Shown: positions 36,092 to 49,600 of the stretch, piece by piece
How the letters are laid out: each line of letters starts with the position of its first letter
How positions within the stretch are numbered: position 1 is the first letter of the stretch
Origin: Favolaschia claudopus
Lineage: Eukaryota; Basidiomycota; Agaricomycetes; Agaricales; Mycenaceae
Direction of reading: 5' to 3'
NCBI GenBank assembly: GCA_037176885.1
Contig: JAWWNJ010000206.1
Location: 186,001-250,000 of the forward strand
DNA: 64,000 nucleotides
Program-made: the position numbers and the translations under genes
Notes under the pieces: generated by a model
The model's database searches: none
Seen by the model: only the letters and a program-made list of their open reading frames with translations
What the model was told of the DNA's origin: nothing

Positions 36092-37088
36092 TATTATGAA
36101 ACAGAGCAATTGGGAAGGAAAGAATACTTACAGTGCAAAAGAGGACAGGAAGATACAAAACGCACCTTCACCCTAACCTCCCACGGAACCCCCCTCTCCG
36201 CTTTCGCAGCGGCACGTTCAACAGACGCCGTACGCCCATCTAAATATCCAGCATGCTGTGGATACGGCACCGTGGGCCCGGGCGCGGATGCTGACTAGAG
36301 TAAATCGCCATACGGAAACAGGTTGTGGCTCGTATAATTAAATTCTGCTTGCTCACCGATTGGGGAGGGGATCTGTGCAGGACAACTCACGGGTTGAATG
36401 ACGAGATTTCTGAGTTGAATCGGGAAAGTAAGATAGGCACGGTGGAAAACGAAACGAAAGCAAGCCTACTCAGCTTGAGTGCCAGTGTTTGGTTGAGTGA
36501 ATGAATGCACTCTTGAGCGGTAGGTTGGATCTAGATGCCGTTAAGGGGACAGAGTTAGCTTGAGTTGGTCGGTATACGTACAAATCTAAAAAGCTGTTTC
36601 GGAACGCAAGCAGTATGATGCCAATGAGTATTAAAATGAACGCTGGAGAGCTGTCGAGAACCTACAATTCTAGACGAATAATTGGACAATATGAAGTTCC
36701 GTGGGTGATGCGAGGTGAATACACTGTTGGAGCAGCGGTTGAGATGCGCGAAGTAAGTAGACTTGGTCGATGTAGGTCAGGGTTCTGAGTATTGCATGCC
36801 ATCGAAAGCTGATTCTTCATGGACTTTCAGCAATACGATTATCGAGATTCGAGAACCGGCGCTAAACTGAGACATTGAGAATCAGAGAGTCGAAGACGAC
36901 CCTCCCAAGATCGACAGTATGTTGAATGATAGACGAGTGAGGATCGACTGGGTAGCGAAGAAGCTGTGGTGGGTCGGAAATTTTTCTTTGGTTGATTTAC
37001 AGATAATCACCATTCAGATTGTGGTCGAAATTCAATCCGAATTGGAGAATTTGGATTTTGATTCAGGGATTGAAATTCCTCAGATAAT
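36092..37088. other. no gene recognised
   Basis: Spacer; short ORFs only. Confidence 0.4.
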
Positions 37089-38420
37089 CATGGCCGACTC
37101 TTTACGTGCTTTCGATGGACAATCAGAGAAACAAAGAAATGTAGGGAAGCCACGCCAGGAGCGCGTCGGCCGCCGTGACGGTTTGGAGCAAAAAGCAGAG
37201 TTTGTTGGATTCCAGTGTCGCAGCCAAGCAAACAAACAAACGTCTCCTGCCTTTTTCGGTCATCTCTCCAACCATCGTCCTTCGCTTTCTGGATCTCCGC
37301 GTCAACCCACAACCACGTCAGCTCGGAGAGATGCAAGACTTCCACTGTGCAGAAATCCGCTGCTCTGTGGCGGCGACGCCGTGTGATGATGATTTTCCCA
37401 GCCGTTTCGTACAGCGACACAAGTTTCTGGAGTTAGGACTCAAGACGAAGTCTACTCTGCGAAGATACGGACGCAGGAGGCGCGTCGTTTCAGTACAGGC
37501 TGGTTTGGCTCTCTCCGACTTCTCGCGTTCGTCGTTTTAATGCCATAGTCTCGCCAGGATTTCTATGATGGATCATACGCACCCTCAAAACAGTCTAGCG
37601 GCCCCGCGCTTCTTTGGGGGATGTTCTCTGGGATGTAGTGTGAGGTGATCGTGAACTCTGGATGTCAATTTCAAGGTGCGTTTCCTCCGTCCGTTTGAGT
37701 TTTCGCGAATACTTACTGCCGCCGATTCCGGTTTCCTCAGATCTCAAGGGACTCGTCCTCTATTGTCGTCCTGATCGTCTCTCCATGCGCCGCCCCCTTT
37801 CTCTTTCTCCCCACTGTGGCGCCCCTGCAAGTCTTCTCCGCTGCACCCACGTCGGTCGAGAGTTAGGGTCCCACCGCCCACTCGCTCTACATACCAGCTT
37901 TTCCAGACCCATTACCAACACCTACCGTTTATCGAAACCCAGCGCACGTTAACAAAGCATCCCGTACACCTGCTCTTGCTACCGCCGCCGTCTCCCCCGC
38001 TTTCATCGCCGTTATCGAGGTCATACTCGACGACACGTCACTAGTCAAAATGACACGCCCGGGATATCGCACAAGTCCTTTCAGCGCATTCCGCTCTCCG
38101 CCGTCTTACATTCACCGACTTGAAGAGGCGTCGTACCTTGTACCTTGCCAAACATGGTCCCAAGTGCGTGCTCCATTCGCTTATGCTATCCTTCCGAATC
38201 CAAAATGCTAATCGCGTCTCTTCTTCAGTCGTCCAGGCACGGGCCGTTCCGCCGCAGACTTTTATGGCGTCATCTACGCGCCCTTCGCCTCGACGAATCT
38301 CACGAGCGCATGCACGCACACCGCTCCCTGTGTCGTCTCCCCCCCCACTCTCTTCAAAGCAGTCTCGTCGTCGTAACCCATCCCCATCCCCAATCCCATC
38401 CCTCTACTGTCGATCTCCTG
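37089..38420 (+). repeat. dispersed GC-rich repeat, copy 2
   Basis: Collinear, in opposite orientation, with 12341-10960. Shared landmarks in order: ttacgtgctttcgatggaca, gcaaacaaacaaacg, ctgcctttttcgg; the acgtcggtcgagagttaggg region; accgacttgaaga; aatgctaatcgcgtctc followed by cttcag. The repeat probably continues towards 41 kb. The 364-codon frame at 38120-39214 overlaps it and is unlikely to be a gene. Confidence 0.6.
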
Positions 38421-41400
38421 CAGCGCAACGTATCCGGCTTGGACGTGACCTGTCCCGACACCTCTCCTCGCATGCAGCTGAAATCCACCTCTCGTTATCG
38501 TTACCCATCGCCTCGTCTTGCCCCGCCAATCGGTACACATCTCGTCCATCCGTCGAGCGCGCGGCGTCGTCATCGTCATCGTCACGTCCAGCCACTCTCT
38601 CTCGATTCTCTTCTATGCATCTATATCTCAGATATCTACCCCCCAGCTCGCCTGCGTGGGCCGAGCATGATGGCTCTTCGATGCGTGGGGTGCATGCGTT
38701 GTCGTCGTCCGGCGCCGGCGTCGGGCGTACTTTCACTTTTAGAGTGATATGTGGAGGACTAGAGGGACGCGTCTTGTCTTCCTTCGCCTCCTACGCCGTC
38801 CGTCGACGGAATCGGGGAGAGTACTTACCGCGTCGCGGGGGAGTGGGAGGGTGCGCCTGCATTACATGCCGAGGTGGTCTTCGTCAGCGGTGCTGCCTCT
38901 GGGCTAGGCTTGGCGGGTGTGGCATATTCGGCGTCGAGGGAGTGGTGGTGGAGGAGGAGGACGTGGAGCGCCAGCGCGAGTACATACCGCGGCGATGCGC
39001 TGGAACGGGTGAGAAGGGGTGGGGTGCGGGGCGTGCAATCTGGATGTGGGTGGACTTGGGATGCGATCTGTTGCCGATGTCCGTTGAGGATTCTTCGCCT
39101 TTCATCACTGTCGTCGGGAGGCGGGGCGGGTGGCGGGTAGTGGGTGACGTGCTGGGTGTGCAGCATGCTGGGGGTTTGGGACTCCTGGGAGGGGATGGAG
39201 GGTGGAGGGTATAGCTGGGGTAGGGGCTGTCGGCGCATGTACGGCTCAAGCCAAGTAGGACGAAGTCAGGGTGTCGTCGAGGCCAGAGGAGGTGAGTGAC
39301 ATCTCGCATACCTTACACCGTACTCACAAACCTTTTGTTCTCCTTCTTAGGCTTGTCGTCTTGCCCTCCTTTCGTCGAAGTCTCATCTCGAGCTCGGGCT
39401 TCTACACCTACCTTTGCGCCCGCCAGCATGAACTCGCGGGGCTGTGGTGCGGTAAAAACGAGGATGGGGCAGGGGCGGATCGCTGCAAGTGCATATACTC
39501 GTATGATCTCTTCCCCTCAAGTCCTCCCGCTGAATTAACGGATCCGTCGTTCTTCTTTTATAGTTATCGCTGACGGCGCGGCGTTTAGTTGACGCTCGGG
39601 GCATTCCATTTCACTTCATTCAAGTCCGAAGCTGCGAGGAGTGGTCGTCGAGCTTGAGCTTGTGCATTGGTGCCTCCACGTCGACCCTCCATCTCGCATT
39701 CGACGTCCCAATCCTTTCAGATCCCCTTCACCTCGACCTCCACCTCGACCGCTTCCCCTGCACCATTGCATGCCGACCTCGTCGCCTCCGCTCGGACATG
39801 CTGCGTCCTGACTCCTCCTCCCTACTCACCGTAGCAGCACTTACGCGATACGCATGCCCTCCCGATCCACGGGCGTACGTATACGTGCCAATGGCGGTTT
39901 GCGAGTACCTGATCGTGCGACGAGGAGGAGGGTGGCGTGAGGGTGAGGTGTACGTGGGTGTGGACGGCTGCGGCTATGGCTGTGGAACGAGCTTTCGTCG
40001 TAGGCGTCGTATCTGGCCGAGACGGGGGCGGCTGTCGCTGCGACTGGATGAATCCTTATCGTATACACGCCATGTCGGGCCGGGGGGGAGACGGGTCCGG
40101 ATACGGATACGGATACGGGGGTCGGGGTGCGGTGGATCGCGGTGGGGATGATATGTGCTGCTGCGAGACGGTGCGGGTATGGGTGTGGATACAGAGATGG
40201 AGATGGAGATAGAGATGGAGAAGGTGCTGCGTGCAGCGATCGAGCTCGGGGGCGGGGAGGAATACGGGTCTCCTGTTCCTCCGCTGATTGCGCTAGAGTA
40301 TGGAGGCGCTCTCGCGACTTGCCCTCGACGTTCTCTCACCTCCCAGCACCAGCGCCAAGCTTTCTCTAGCAGACTAGCACCACGCTCGCGCGTCGATGCC
40401 GTCGTATAGGCCTCATACCTGTCTTCCCAGACCTCCATTGCTGGGCTCGCGGGGTTGCCGATGTCTCCCGCTCGTGGCAGCTTCGTATCTAGTACTCGTC
40501 GATGATGCTTCTGACTACATGCGCTTGCGGGGAAAGAGCTTTGAGGGCAGTCAGATGCCTTGCCCTTGTCCCAGTGCCTGCGAGATTCTGTTATCGCCAC
40601 TCATCTGCCCCCGGAGGTTAGGCTCCTCATCCCCGTCTCGTCTTCTATCGCTGGGCTACATAGTGTCTATGCGTATGTCGCCCGTCGGTAGAGTGCTCAT
40701 ATCCGGGGTCCAGTAGCCGTCGACGATGCTACATGCGTCTACGGTCTGGCGACTTGCTCGTCGTACTGGAGCGTGTGCGCGGGGCTCGGGAAGGAGGAGA
40801 GCGCGACGCGTAGATGCCGCGGGCGGATCGTGGCTGATCGATCGATAGTTATGCCGTCGAGGTCTCCATCTGGAAGCGAAGGTTGCGTCGGGAGAGGGGC
40901 AGTGGAAGCCGGACTGGGATGGATGGCGCCGTGATCATCATGCGATTGCGGGGAAAAGAGCATCGATGGCCCCCACACGCCTTGCCTCGAGCTTCCCTTA
41001 TTCCCAGTGCCTTCGAGATTCCGCTAACACCACTTGATCGTCACGAAAATGAATCAGTATCGTACTCGTACCCTCCCTCGGTCTCCATCGTTAGCACTAT
41101 GTCTGCGGGGAAGGGAGCAGGGTCGGCTTGCTGCTTCCCGTTCCTGTCCATTTGCTGGGGTCTGCTGAATCTCGATACTTTTCAATTCACCTCTTCCTCG
41201 TCTCGAGCACCCGCGTCGGCTACTAGTACTGAACCCCCTTCATCCCTCCTCTCCTCATGTACTTCTCTCGCGCGTCGTCCACGGCCTAGTTTTGTGGTAT
41301 TTTCTTCAATTTCGTAATCAGCATACGCATACATGCTTACAATGACCGTATGCAGTCGATCCGTTTCATCTTTCGCTCCTACCGCGTTTTAACCGTGGGC

Positions 41401-42396
41401 CTATCGTGGACCATTGGTTTGTTGCGGGGATAACCGCGTAGTAACCGATTTTCTTTCCCCAATCCATGAATACATGATCACTCTGGTAGCGCTTTCATGC
41501 GATGAAATCTGATGAAATTCGGTGTCTCAATTCGGCCACTCCATGTTTTGCAGAATATTTTGCCTGTCTTTTCTCTTTCCGACAGATTCGCACTCCGGAA
41601 CTAGACGCCGATTGTTTCCGTGCAGCGTCCTGAAACCTTTTGAACCTCGTCCCTTGCTACTGTTGAGCCGTTCCTGGGATTTTTGTGCTCAATGCAGATC
41701 TGTCGATCCTCCGTTCGCTTGCGATTTTTAGGAAATCTTCCGCTTACTAACCTTACATTACTTTATCTCCGGCGGCCGCCAGTGAGCTCCAGTGAGTTTG
41801 AACCGAAAATCACAAGAGTCTTACTTAGCCCGCGAGTTGTCGCTTTGACATGTTTTCTCGTAGATTTGTTTGAATTTTCCCCGTCAACACGAGATGAATA
41901 TGTTGTTTGTTCAACTCTCTGAATCCTGACGCCAAGAGTGAGCAAACTCGGCCTTGGCAAAAACACATCGCTCACGCTCGGAGTTCTTCAAAAATTATCC
42001 TTCCTTCCGTTTCTCCGGCTTACGCGAGAGGAAAACTCAACGTAATGGGTGTGCAGTCCCACAGGTTACTCTGAGTAAGAGCGAAGGTCCATGCTTGATC
42101 CGTAATCGCACCAGGGATTCCCTCGAAATCACAATATTAGTCGTTGATTAGTCGCCTGCACTGGGAAAGTTGCAGCAATCTCAAGCAAATGATTTTGTGT
42201 TCGAATTTCTCCGAGTGGGCACAATCAAAATTAATATTGGTCGAGGTACCTGGCTAATGGAAGATATTGACTGCCATTTCACGATAACAAACCCTTCGGA
42301 GGGTTCGCAGAGGCTGGTTAAAGTTTGGATCCGAACACACGTCATTTGACGGTGAGAAATCTGCACGTGAACAAATCCTGATTGAACTGAACCGCC
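38421..42396. other. GC-rich stretch, no supported gene
   Basis: 38.4-41.3 kb has overlapping GC-rich ORFs on both strands and simple runs such as ggatacggatacggatac near 40098 and gagatggagatggagat near 40195. 41.3-42.4 kb is AT-richer and includes the upstream region of the deaminase gene. I recognise no protein. Confidence 0.4.
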
Positions 42397-43681
42397 ATGT
42401 CCTCCACGATTTCCGGACCAGCGGCTGCGGCGCTTGCCTCCTTGACCCAATCCCAGCTCGCATTCATCCAAGTGTTACCAAAAGCTGAATTACACGCGCA
42501 TCTCAATGGATCGATCCCGATTTCCGCACTCCAGGAACTGGCTCAGGAGTTTGCTCACTTGTCGGATTCTGGACTGAGTTCCGACGCCATTGAAGAGGGG
42601 ATAACTAAACTTCAAACTGGCGTCGTGCTTGATGAGATCTACGACTTTTTTAACCTCTTTCCGGCAATTTACGCTCTCACCTCCAATCCGTCGAATCTTC
42701 GTCGTGCGACACGTGCTGTTCTGGAGCAGTTTCTGGACGGCGAAAATCCTCAGTGCGCATATCTAGAACTCAGAAGCACTCCGCGCGAAACGCCACAGAT
42801 GAATCGACGGCAATATGTGCAGGCGATACTTGACGAGGTGGAGCGCTATCCTCCCTCCAAAAGCAATTTGATTGTCAGCTTGGATCGCAAAATGACTGGC
42901 GATGTAATCTGCGAATGTGTTGAGATTGCTATTGGCTTGAGGGCTGAAGGGAAAAGGGTTGTCGGTATCGATCTGTGCGGGGATCCTACGGTAAGTGAAT
43001 GATCGCGATGCATTTCTGCCCATCACCAGTAATTAATCTCGATTCAGGCAGGAGATATGGGACTGCTAGCGGAGTATTTGTCTCAAGCGAGAGCTGCTGG
43101 GTTGGGAATTACTCTGCACATCGCCGAAGTACAATTTCCGGCTCTTCCTCGTTATTCCTTGTAACTCCCATTCTTTCATAGACCCCAGCCAACACCGCCG
43201 CAGAAACCATGCAGTTATTGTCCTATGCGCCTGACCGACTTGGCCATGCAACATTCCTCAACGATGAAGCAAAATCAATCGTCCTCGATAAGAAGATGTG
43301 CATAGAAATCTGTCTAACGTCAAATCTCCTGTCAGTTTTCTGCCCGTTTCTCTAATTGATCTGACAGTTCCAATCGATACGCAGATGTAAAACCGTCTCT
43401 ATCCTTGACGCCCACCATATTCGATACTATCTGCAGAACGACCATCCCATCGTTATTTGTGTAAGCATTCATGACTTGATTGCCTGTCTTCGTCTCAAAT
43501 CTAAGGTGCATGAATGAAGACGGATGACACCCTGCCATTCCGAACTTCTCTCATGGGCGAATACGCTTTGTTATTGGCTGCGTCTCCACTTGGACTAGGT
43601 CTTACTCAAGACGAGGTAAAGCGGGTGGCTGAGATGGGGATTGGGGCGACGTTTCAGTCTCGTTTGAATCCTTCTGAGTGA
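42397..43681 (+). CDS. ADAL-type adenosine/N6-methyl-AMP deaminase, 353 aa
   Basis: Five exons: 42397-42990, 43048-43128, 43182-43330, 43385-43460, 43520-43681. Total 1062 nt, all phases matching. The family hydrolyses adenosine-type nucleotides; the ADAL (MAPDA) branch removes the methylamine of N6-methyl-AMP in the cytosol and so clears modified nucleotides from RNA turnover. Visible catalytic parts: HAHLNG (H33, H35; zinc), GIDLCGDP, LHIAE (H222; catalytic E225), DRLGH (H247; zinc) and CTDDTLPF (D302 zinc, D303). Length is typical of ADAL and shorter than classical secreted ADGF enzymes. No signal peptide. A fragment of a second copy lies at 22283-22367. The gene converges on the Zn2Cys6 regulator with 300 bp between stops. 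Confidence 0.92.
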
Positions 43682-46600
43682 GCGATGTGCTAGGGAATCA
43701 ATACGGATACAAATTCGATCATGCTAAATCTAGTGCGGTGCGTGGTACGGGACGGGCAAGGAAGGTCGAGGCGAAGGCGGACGGAGTGTGGCGGATTGAA
43801 TGTAATGGAATATCGATTGTTGTGAACGCAACGAAACTTAATATTCCGTGGTCGTCATACCCTCGCCTTGACCGTGCGGTGGGTCGTGGAAGCTGTTTAG
43901 ATACGTTCCCCAAACATCAGCACTACAAAGAACGTTCAGCGAACACTTCATCCAAAGAAAAAATAGTGGAAGAAATGAAGCTTACTCTAATCCAACCGGA
44001 GCGTTGGCCCACATCGTGTCAACCATATCCAGCATGAACCCGAGGTCTCGAGTCGCCTGAGCGGGATCCATATCGATCATGTCATTGGTGTTGTTGTTTT
44101 CCGTTGACACGTTAGACGAGAGGTTTGCTGTGGTGGGCAGCGGAAGGTGGCCTACTGAAGCCAACTCGGACAGAATATCCCTGGATACGAGTTACTGCGT
44201 GGAGAGAGATCGAGATACGGAACGTCCTACCAAAGTACCCCGGCCGCTTGCCAGCTGAAAAGGTTTGAATGGGTATGCGAAAGAATTAAGGCCAGAGCTT
44301 ACTCACCGCACTTCGCACAATTTTGCAACCTGCATGCACTTTTGCACGTACGTCATTTCTCTAGCGACGTCCTGGGGCATTCCTTTCCGTCTGATACTCC
44401 ACACGTTCAGCAATAAGATCATAGCTGATGTGAATACCCCGCCCTGTACGAGAATCAGTACTTCGCAGTACGAGAAAAAGGGAACGAACCAGATTCAGCG
44501 GAGCGGGGAACGTCCCATTTCGTTGATGCTGTATATCCACAATGTTCGCACACGATCGTGCTGCGTTTGTGCATATGGCCAGAGAGGGTAAAGCCTGTGT
44601 TAAGAAGGTAAGTTGACTCAAATCGTCGTCAGGAAGATACATTGCTTACCGTCGTTGTAGATTTTCGTAACATCGGAATAAATGGACGATGGATGAGGAT
44701 TTGCAGGTGAAAGTATGCGGTGTGAAGAGCCACTGATTGATCGAAAAAAAGCTGGTTTTCTCGAGCTGGATCCCAACGCACTGTAGAATTTGGATCAATG
44801 ATTGGAGGATGGATATCTGGGGGAACGGAGGAGGGCGTACGATGTTCGGGTACCCGATTGAGCCAGTCATTCAAAGACGAGTCTAGATCTACCAGCAAGT
44901 ACTCTTCCCAGGCGCTGTTGATGAAGAGGTGCTGGCGAGCTTGAGGGGGTGGGTACTGAGCGAGGCGGATCAACGTTAGGGGGTGAAATCTTTTAAAGAT
45001 CGAAGACACAAGAAACCGTTTCGCACCAGGAAAGTCAAGCCCACCGACAGAATGTGATTGAGGTGAAGAAGGCAGCTGAAGAATGTGACCGTCGAAGGAA
45101 CACCCTGGGGCTGCTCGAAGGGATGGATGGGATCTTCCCAGAACTCGTCGTCCACTTCGAGCGGCCGTCCGATGTCGAGGCTATCGCAAAAAAAAACGGG
45201 TCAGAACCGTATCCTATTATAGCGATGTTCGAAGTGAAAACTGACTCGAGGTAATCGGTCCCACAGGTCCTCCCCAGCGAAGAGCTGATCTGACCATCGA
45301 GGTAGATCTATCGATCGAGAAAGAAAAAGGGACGGTAAGGAAGATTGAGATTGGCTTTCATGCGCAACTAATATGAGACAGAAACGAACGTACCAGAACC
45401 CAAAGCGCACGCTTGAACAGCTCGCCTTCGACGGACGGAGGTTGTTTCTGGCCTTTTTGACGGTGGACACCGATTATCGATCCTGTCACGACAAAAGCGA
45501 TAAAAAGAGATGAGTGTTGATATTGGGATTGGGATTGTGAAAGGGAATGAAGAACACTTGCCTGTGCGAGCAGGAAGCCAAAACCGACGAGCATCCAACA
45601 GGCTTGGGACGCGGAAGAGCCCTCAAGGAATATTACGGCGAGCTGTGGAATGTGCATTATGAACGATCGAGTTGACTACAATCGACTCACCGAGAAATAT
45701 TGCAACTCGTACAGCCTTGGTTGTCCGAAGAGGTGCTCGCCTACGCAGGAAGGGATCTGTTGAAGGGAAAATTTGAGTGTGTGTTGCCACTCCATGAACA
45801 GCACTGTGTGTAAGAACGAATTTGCGATATACCTTCAGTGTTTGGTTGAACCAACGCCACCCGCACGTCAGTCCTTCGCCAACGATACCCGGATCATCGC
45901 TCCATCGGGAACCGATAGCGCATACGAGAAGAAGCGTCGCTGCGAATGCGTCGTCTCTGCAACGAGTTTAACTATTCAAATGAATGAAAGAAAGAAAGCG
46001 AATATACGCACCTCAAATGCAACCCACTACTCACCCCCCTCTCGAATGTCGGGCGGTGGAGGAGGGGGATGTATACGTTTTGATGTGTGAAGTATAGGTC
46101 GACGAGATCGAACATTAGAGGTTGGGGTGGGAAGTCGAAGCTAGTGGTGGTATGTAGGGCAGACGGATCATACTAAGTTCAACATGGGAAGAGAACGGGC
46201 AAGGTGGGAACATGGAGAAGGCGAGATGAACAAAAAAAAAGCTCGACATTTAATCGAAAGTCAGACTCACCGGCCGCCGTCGCCAATATTGCATCCTACG
46301 CGACGTCCACCGAGCTCCGCCACTATACGTATTATCCGGTAGCTGGTGCTCTAGTGCCACCTCTTGTAGTAATTCCTGTTTGACGACGTCGGCTTTGAGA
46401 TCCGCCGCGACCTTGACGAGCGGGGCGCTGGAGCTTTTTCCGAGCCAACGTTGGGTCACTTCTGGTTCTGTGCTGTACGGTTTCATTGGCTGTGGGATGG
46501 ATCGGGGGGATTAGTTGATGTGAGATAATCTTCAACAGCACGACGGGAAGGGGAGAGACGGTTATGAAATTGAAAGAGCACCTTATACCCAAGCTGGAAA

Positions 46601-49600
46601 TGTTCTATGGTTTCTTCAGGTGGCATAAAAGGCGGCGTGGCGATGGCGCGGAGGGCTGCGCGCATGATGTAGAGGGATGCGGCGGCGCCGTCGGGGAGAG
46701 AATGGGGGTTGGAATTGGCGATGGGCGGTGTCAGATGCATGGTGTCTGCAGAGGGGGAAGGGTGGAGAATTGGTTTTGATGAAGAGGATGAGCCGGAGAT
46801 GGAGATAGAGGAGGGACTGGGAGAAGCGGAAGAAGATGTGTGGGCGAGAGCGAGTTCGGCGCGGAGGTGACGGACGAGGGCTTCAGATTCGGCGAGTTGG
46901 GTTTCGAGGGTGGAGATTGACCTAGATCCATGGCTATAATGAGGGCTTCCTGCGTGATCGAGGAAATCAATGGCGCACTTTGTTCGAGAACATCCGGTCT
47001 GTGGGAGTGAAAAGAAATCAACGTGAATAAATCTTTGAAAGAGCCGGGAAGTGAGAGGCGGACATCAGAGCCTACGTATGTACACGGGACATTGTCTCCC
47101 GCGCATTTACTGCACTTGTTAGTGGTAGCTTGAATGCCGTTGCCTAGAAGAGCAAGGTGAACAGCGTTAGCTAGAAAAATACTAGAAAATGCGGATATTT
47201 ACATCGAGCTTCAGGATGGGGAGTCACTAGTCAGTTGAGGGGGATCCAAAGGGAAAGGAGGGCGCACTTCTTCTTCGACGACAATGGTCGCATGCAGGCT
47301 GGAGACGACGTCTCTTTCCCTGACTTGGCATGGGATGTGATTCGGGGCTGCTGGCTGTCGGCGAGTAGTCGACGTTCTCGTTGGATAGCATTGTATAGTC
47401 TAGGACGAGACAGGTTCGATGCAACTGGAGCTTGAGAGACCAAAGTCGAAGGCGACAAGATGGGAAGAAGGAAGGTTGGGTGGGTGGGCCGCCTCTGTCA
47501 TCATCTTCACGTCAGCACTTGGCAGTGATGACTGCGGAATCACTGCATTGCATTCCGTAGACGAAGACAAGTTCCTCTGAAAATTCAATTAAGATTACGG
47601 TGCTACTGTTGGAGGATCCTCTGGTGGGATCAAGTCAGAAGGCAGCCGGAGCCCAATAATATAATGATTGAGGCAAAACTTAAGTATCTGTATTGTGGAA
47701 GGATTTAAGAAAAATTCGACGGGGATACGTTTACGTACCGGGCGCGGGCTTTTGAAACATCATGAGCATTCACCGGTATGTATAAGAGAAAGCCGATCGG
47801 TGGAAAATGCCTCATAGGTTTAGCGGCATAAGTGCTAGAGTGTTTTCTCGGTGAAGAGCCTTGTCGATTTGAGTCTGAGTCGGAGGGATTCACTGTCCAG
47901 AGTAAGTGAATGGAATGCGGCCCTGGCCTCGCCTTATCGATATCCAGGAGAGAAGGTTCAGACGCAAGCACAGGGAGGCGACAAAGCCGGTGTTGGCAAA
48001 TGGTCGGGTAGTGGTCGGGTCAAAGTCGTGTTCGGAACTTGCCGAACATACAGTGTTCACGTCACATGTGTTTGCGTGACACTTCCCGAACCACCACCTC
48101 AGCCCCAACGCGCCTGGAGCTAGTCAGACGCTGGCAGGAACCTGGCAGTCACATCCCCTCGCCGCTTGATTTATCATGTATATCGCCACGAGTACACAGC
48201 TCTCTACTTCAATTCCCGTCAATCTCGTAGCAACCGCCCGCGATTCAGCAATTTTCAAAATTCCAAGAAAATCGGCAAACTGTATCTGCGATTTCGATTG
48301 GAGTGCGGCGGAATGTGATACCTGTCTAGGTTAGCGGGAGCTTCCTTATCATGAACTCATCTTTGAAGCATTGGCTCTCCTGTAGGCTCTATTATCCAGC
48401 GCCAAAATGAATTACCTTCACGTTAATCTGTTTACTGAGCTCACAAAGTCCGTGAAACTTTTTTTGAACACCTGTTGCGCCCAGCTGTGCTGACAAACCA
48501 GGTAGGGATTTAATTCGAAATCCCTCGGGTAAAGTTATGTGTTCCTTATTCCAGATCGCTCAAGAAGATGCATCCTTTCTTTCCTAAATCGATCAGAATC
48601 TCGCGGAAAGATACACACTGCCAGGGCAAAATTCGACTACGCATTTCAATTGCTGGACGGCAGGCGTGTATGTTATCCCGCTCCTCGAATATGCTCACCT
48701 CTGTCCGCCACAGCTTCAACTCTATCCCTCATCGTAAGGTGGAACAACTTAGAGCTTCATTCATAACACTGATATCCTCCCGCAGCCCGCCGATCATCGC
48801 TACGCCACGCAGCGCGGCTTTTCGTCATCTGCCGACTCTAATTTGAAAGGTGGAGGCATTATCGTATCGACAACCGCTGGTTTATTGGTCAAGCAGAGGC
48901 GATGTACTTATGCCCCGAGAACATTGTCCACTCTTCCACCGCAATTGGTTCTTGGTGACGAAGATCCTTATCCGTTCCGTTGTAGAAGGTTAAACCACTC
49001 TTTTTATGTTGCAAATGAAATCCCGACGTCCCGCTGCGATAAGGACGACGATTTACCGCCTCGGTCAGTGTCTGCGATGTATGTCAACCACCCTTGTTTA
49101 CTTTGGTCTGCATATCATAGGTAATCTATCCGTAATCTGGAGATTATCAGTGAGATGATGTGCAATTTGCTCCAACACCAGGAACGTGAATGCCCTTCTG
49201 GTATTGACGGTACGTACATATGACAATGAATCTCTCTTCAACCGCTGTATAACTTACCCAAGACACGCCACAGATCCGATTTTGGGACGCCTCGGACCGA
49301 TAAATAGGTGATATACGTCGCGATACTCTGATATTCTCAAGATCTTCAATCCACTTTTGCAACCAAAACCAAAGCGGCGAGTCTCAGCTGTTATCCTCGC
49401 GGAGAACGCACTTGTAATTGCTGTTCACTAATTACTTGTGGGGTTCACTATCTCACTTCCTGATTTACAGCCAGCCCACGAAAATGAGCTCGGGCTAGAA
49501 ACTGCTCACTTGTTGCATCGACGAAGCAAATTCAACGGCAACGTGCGTCAAAACTCCAATCCCTGTACATGCGAGTCTTGTAATTCGAGTCTTTCTAGAC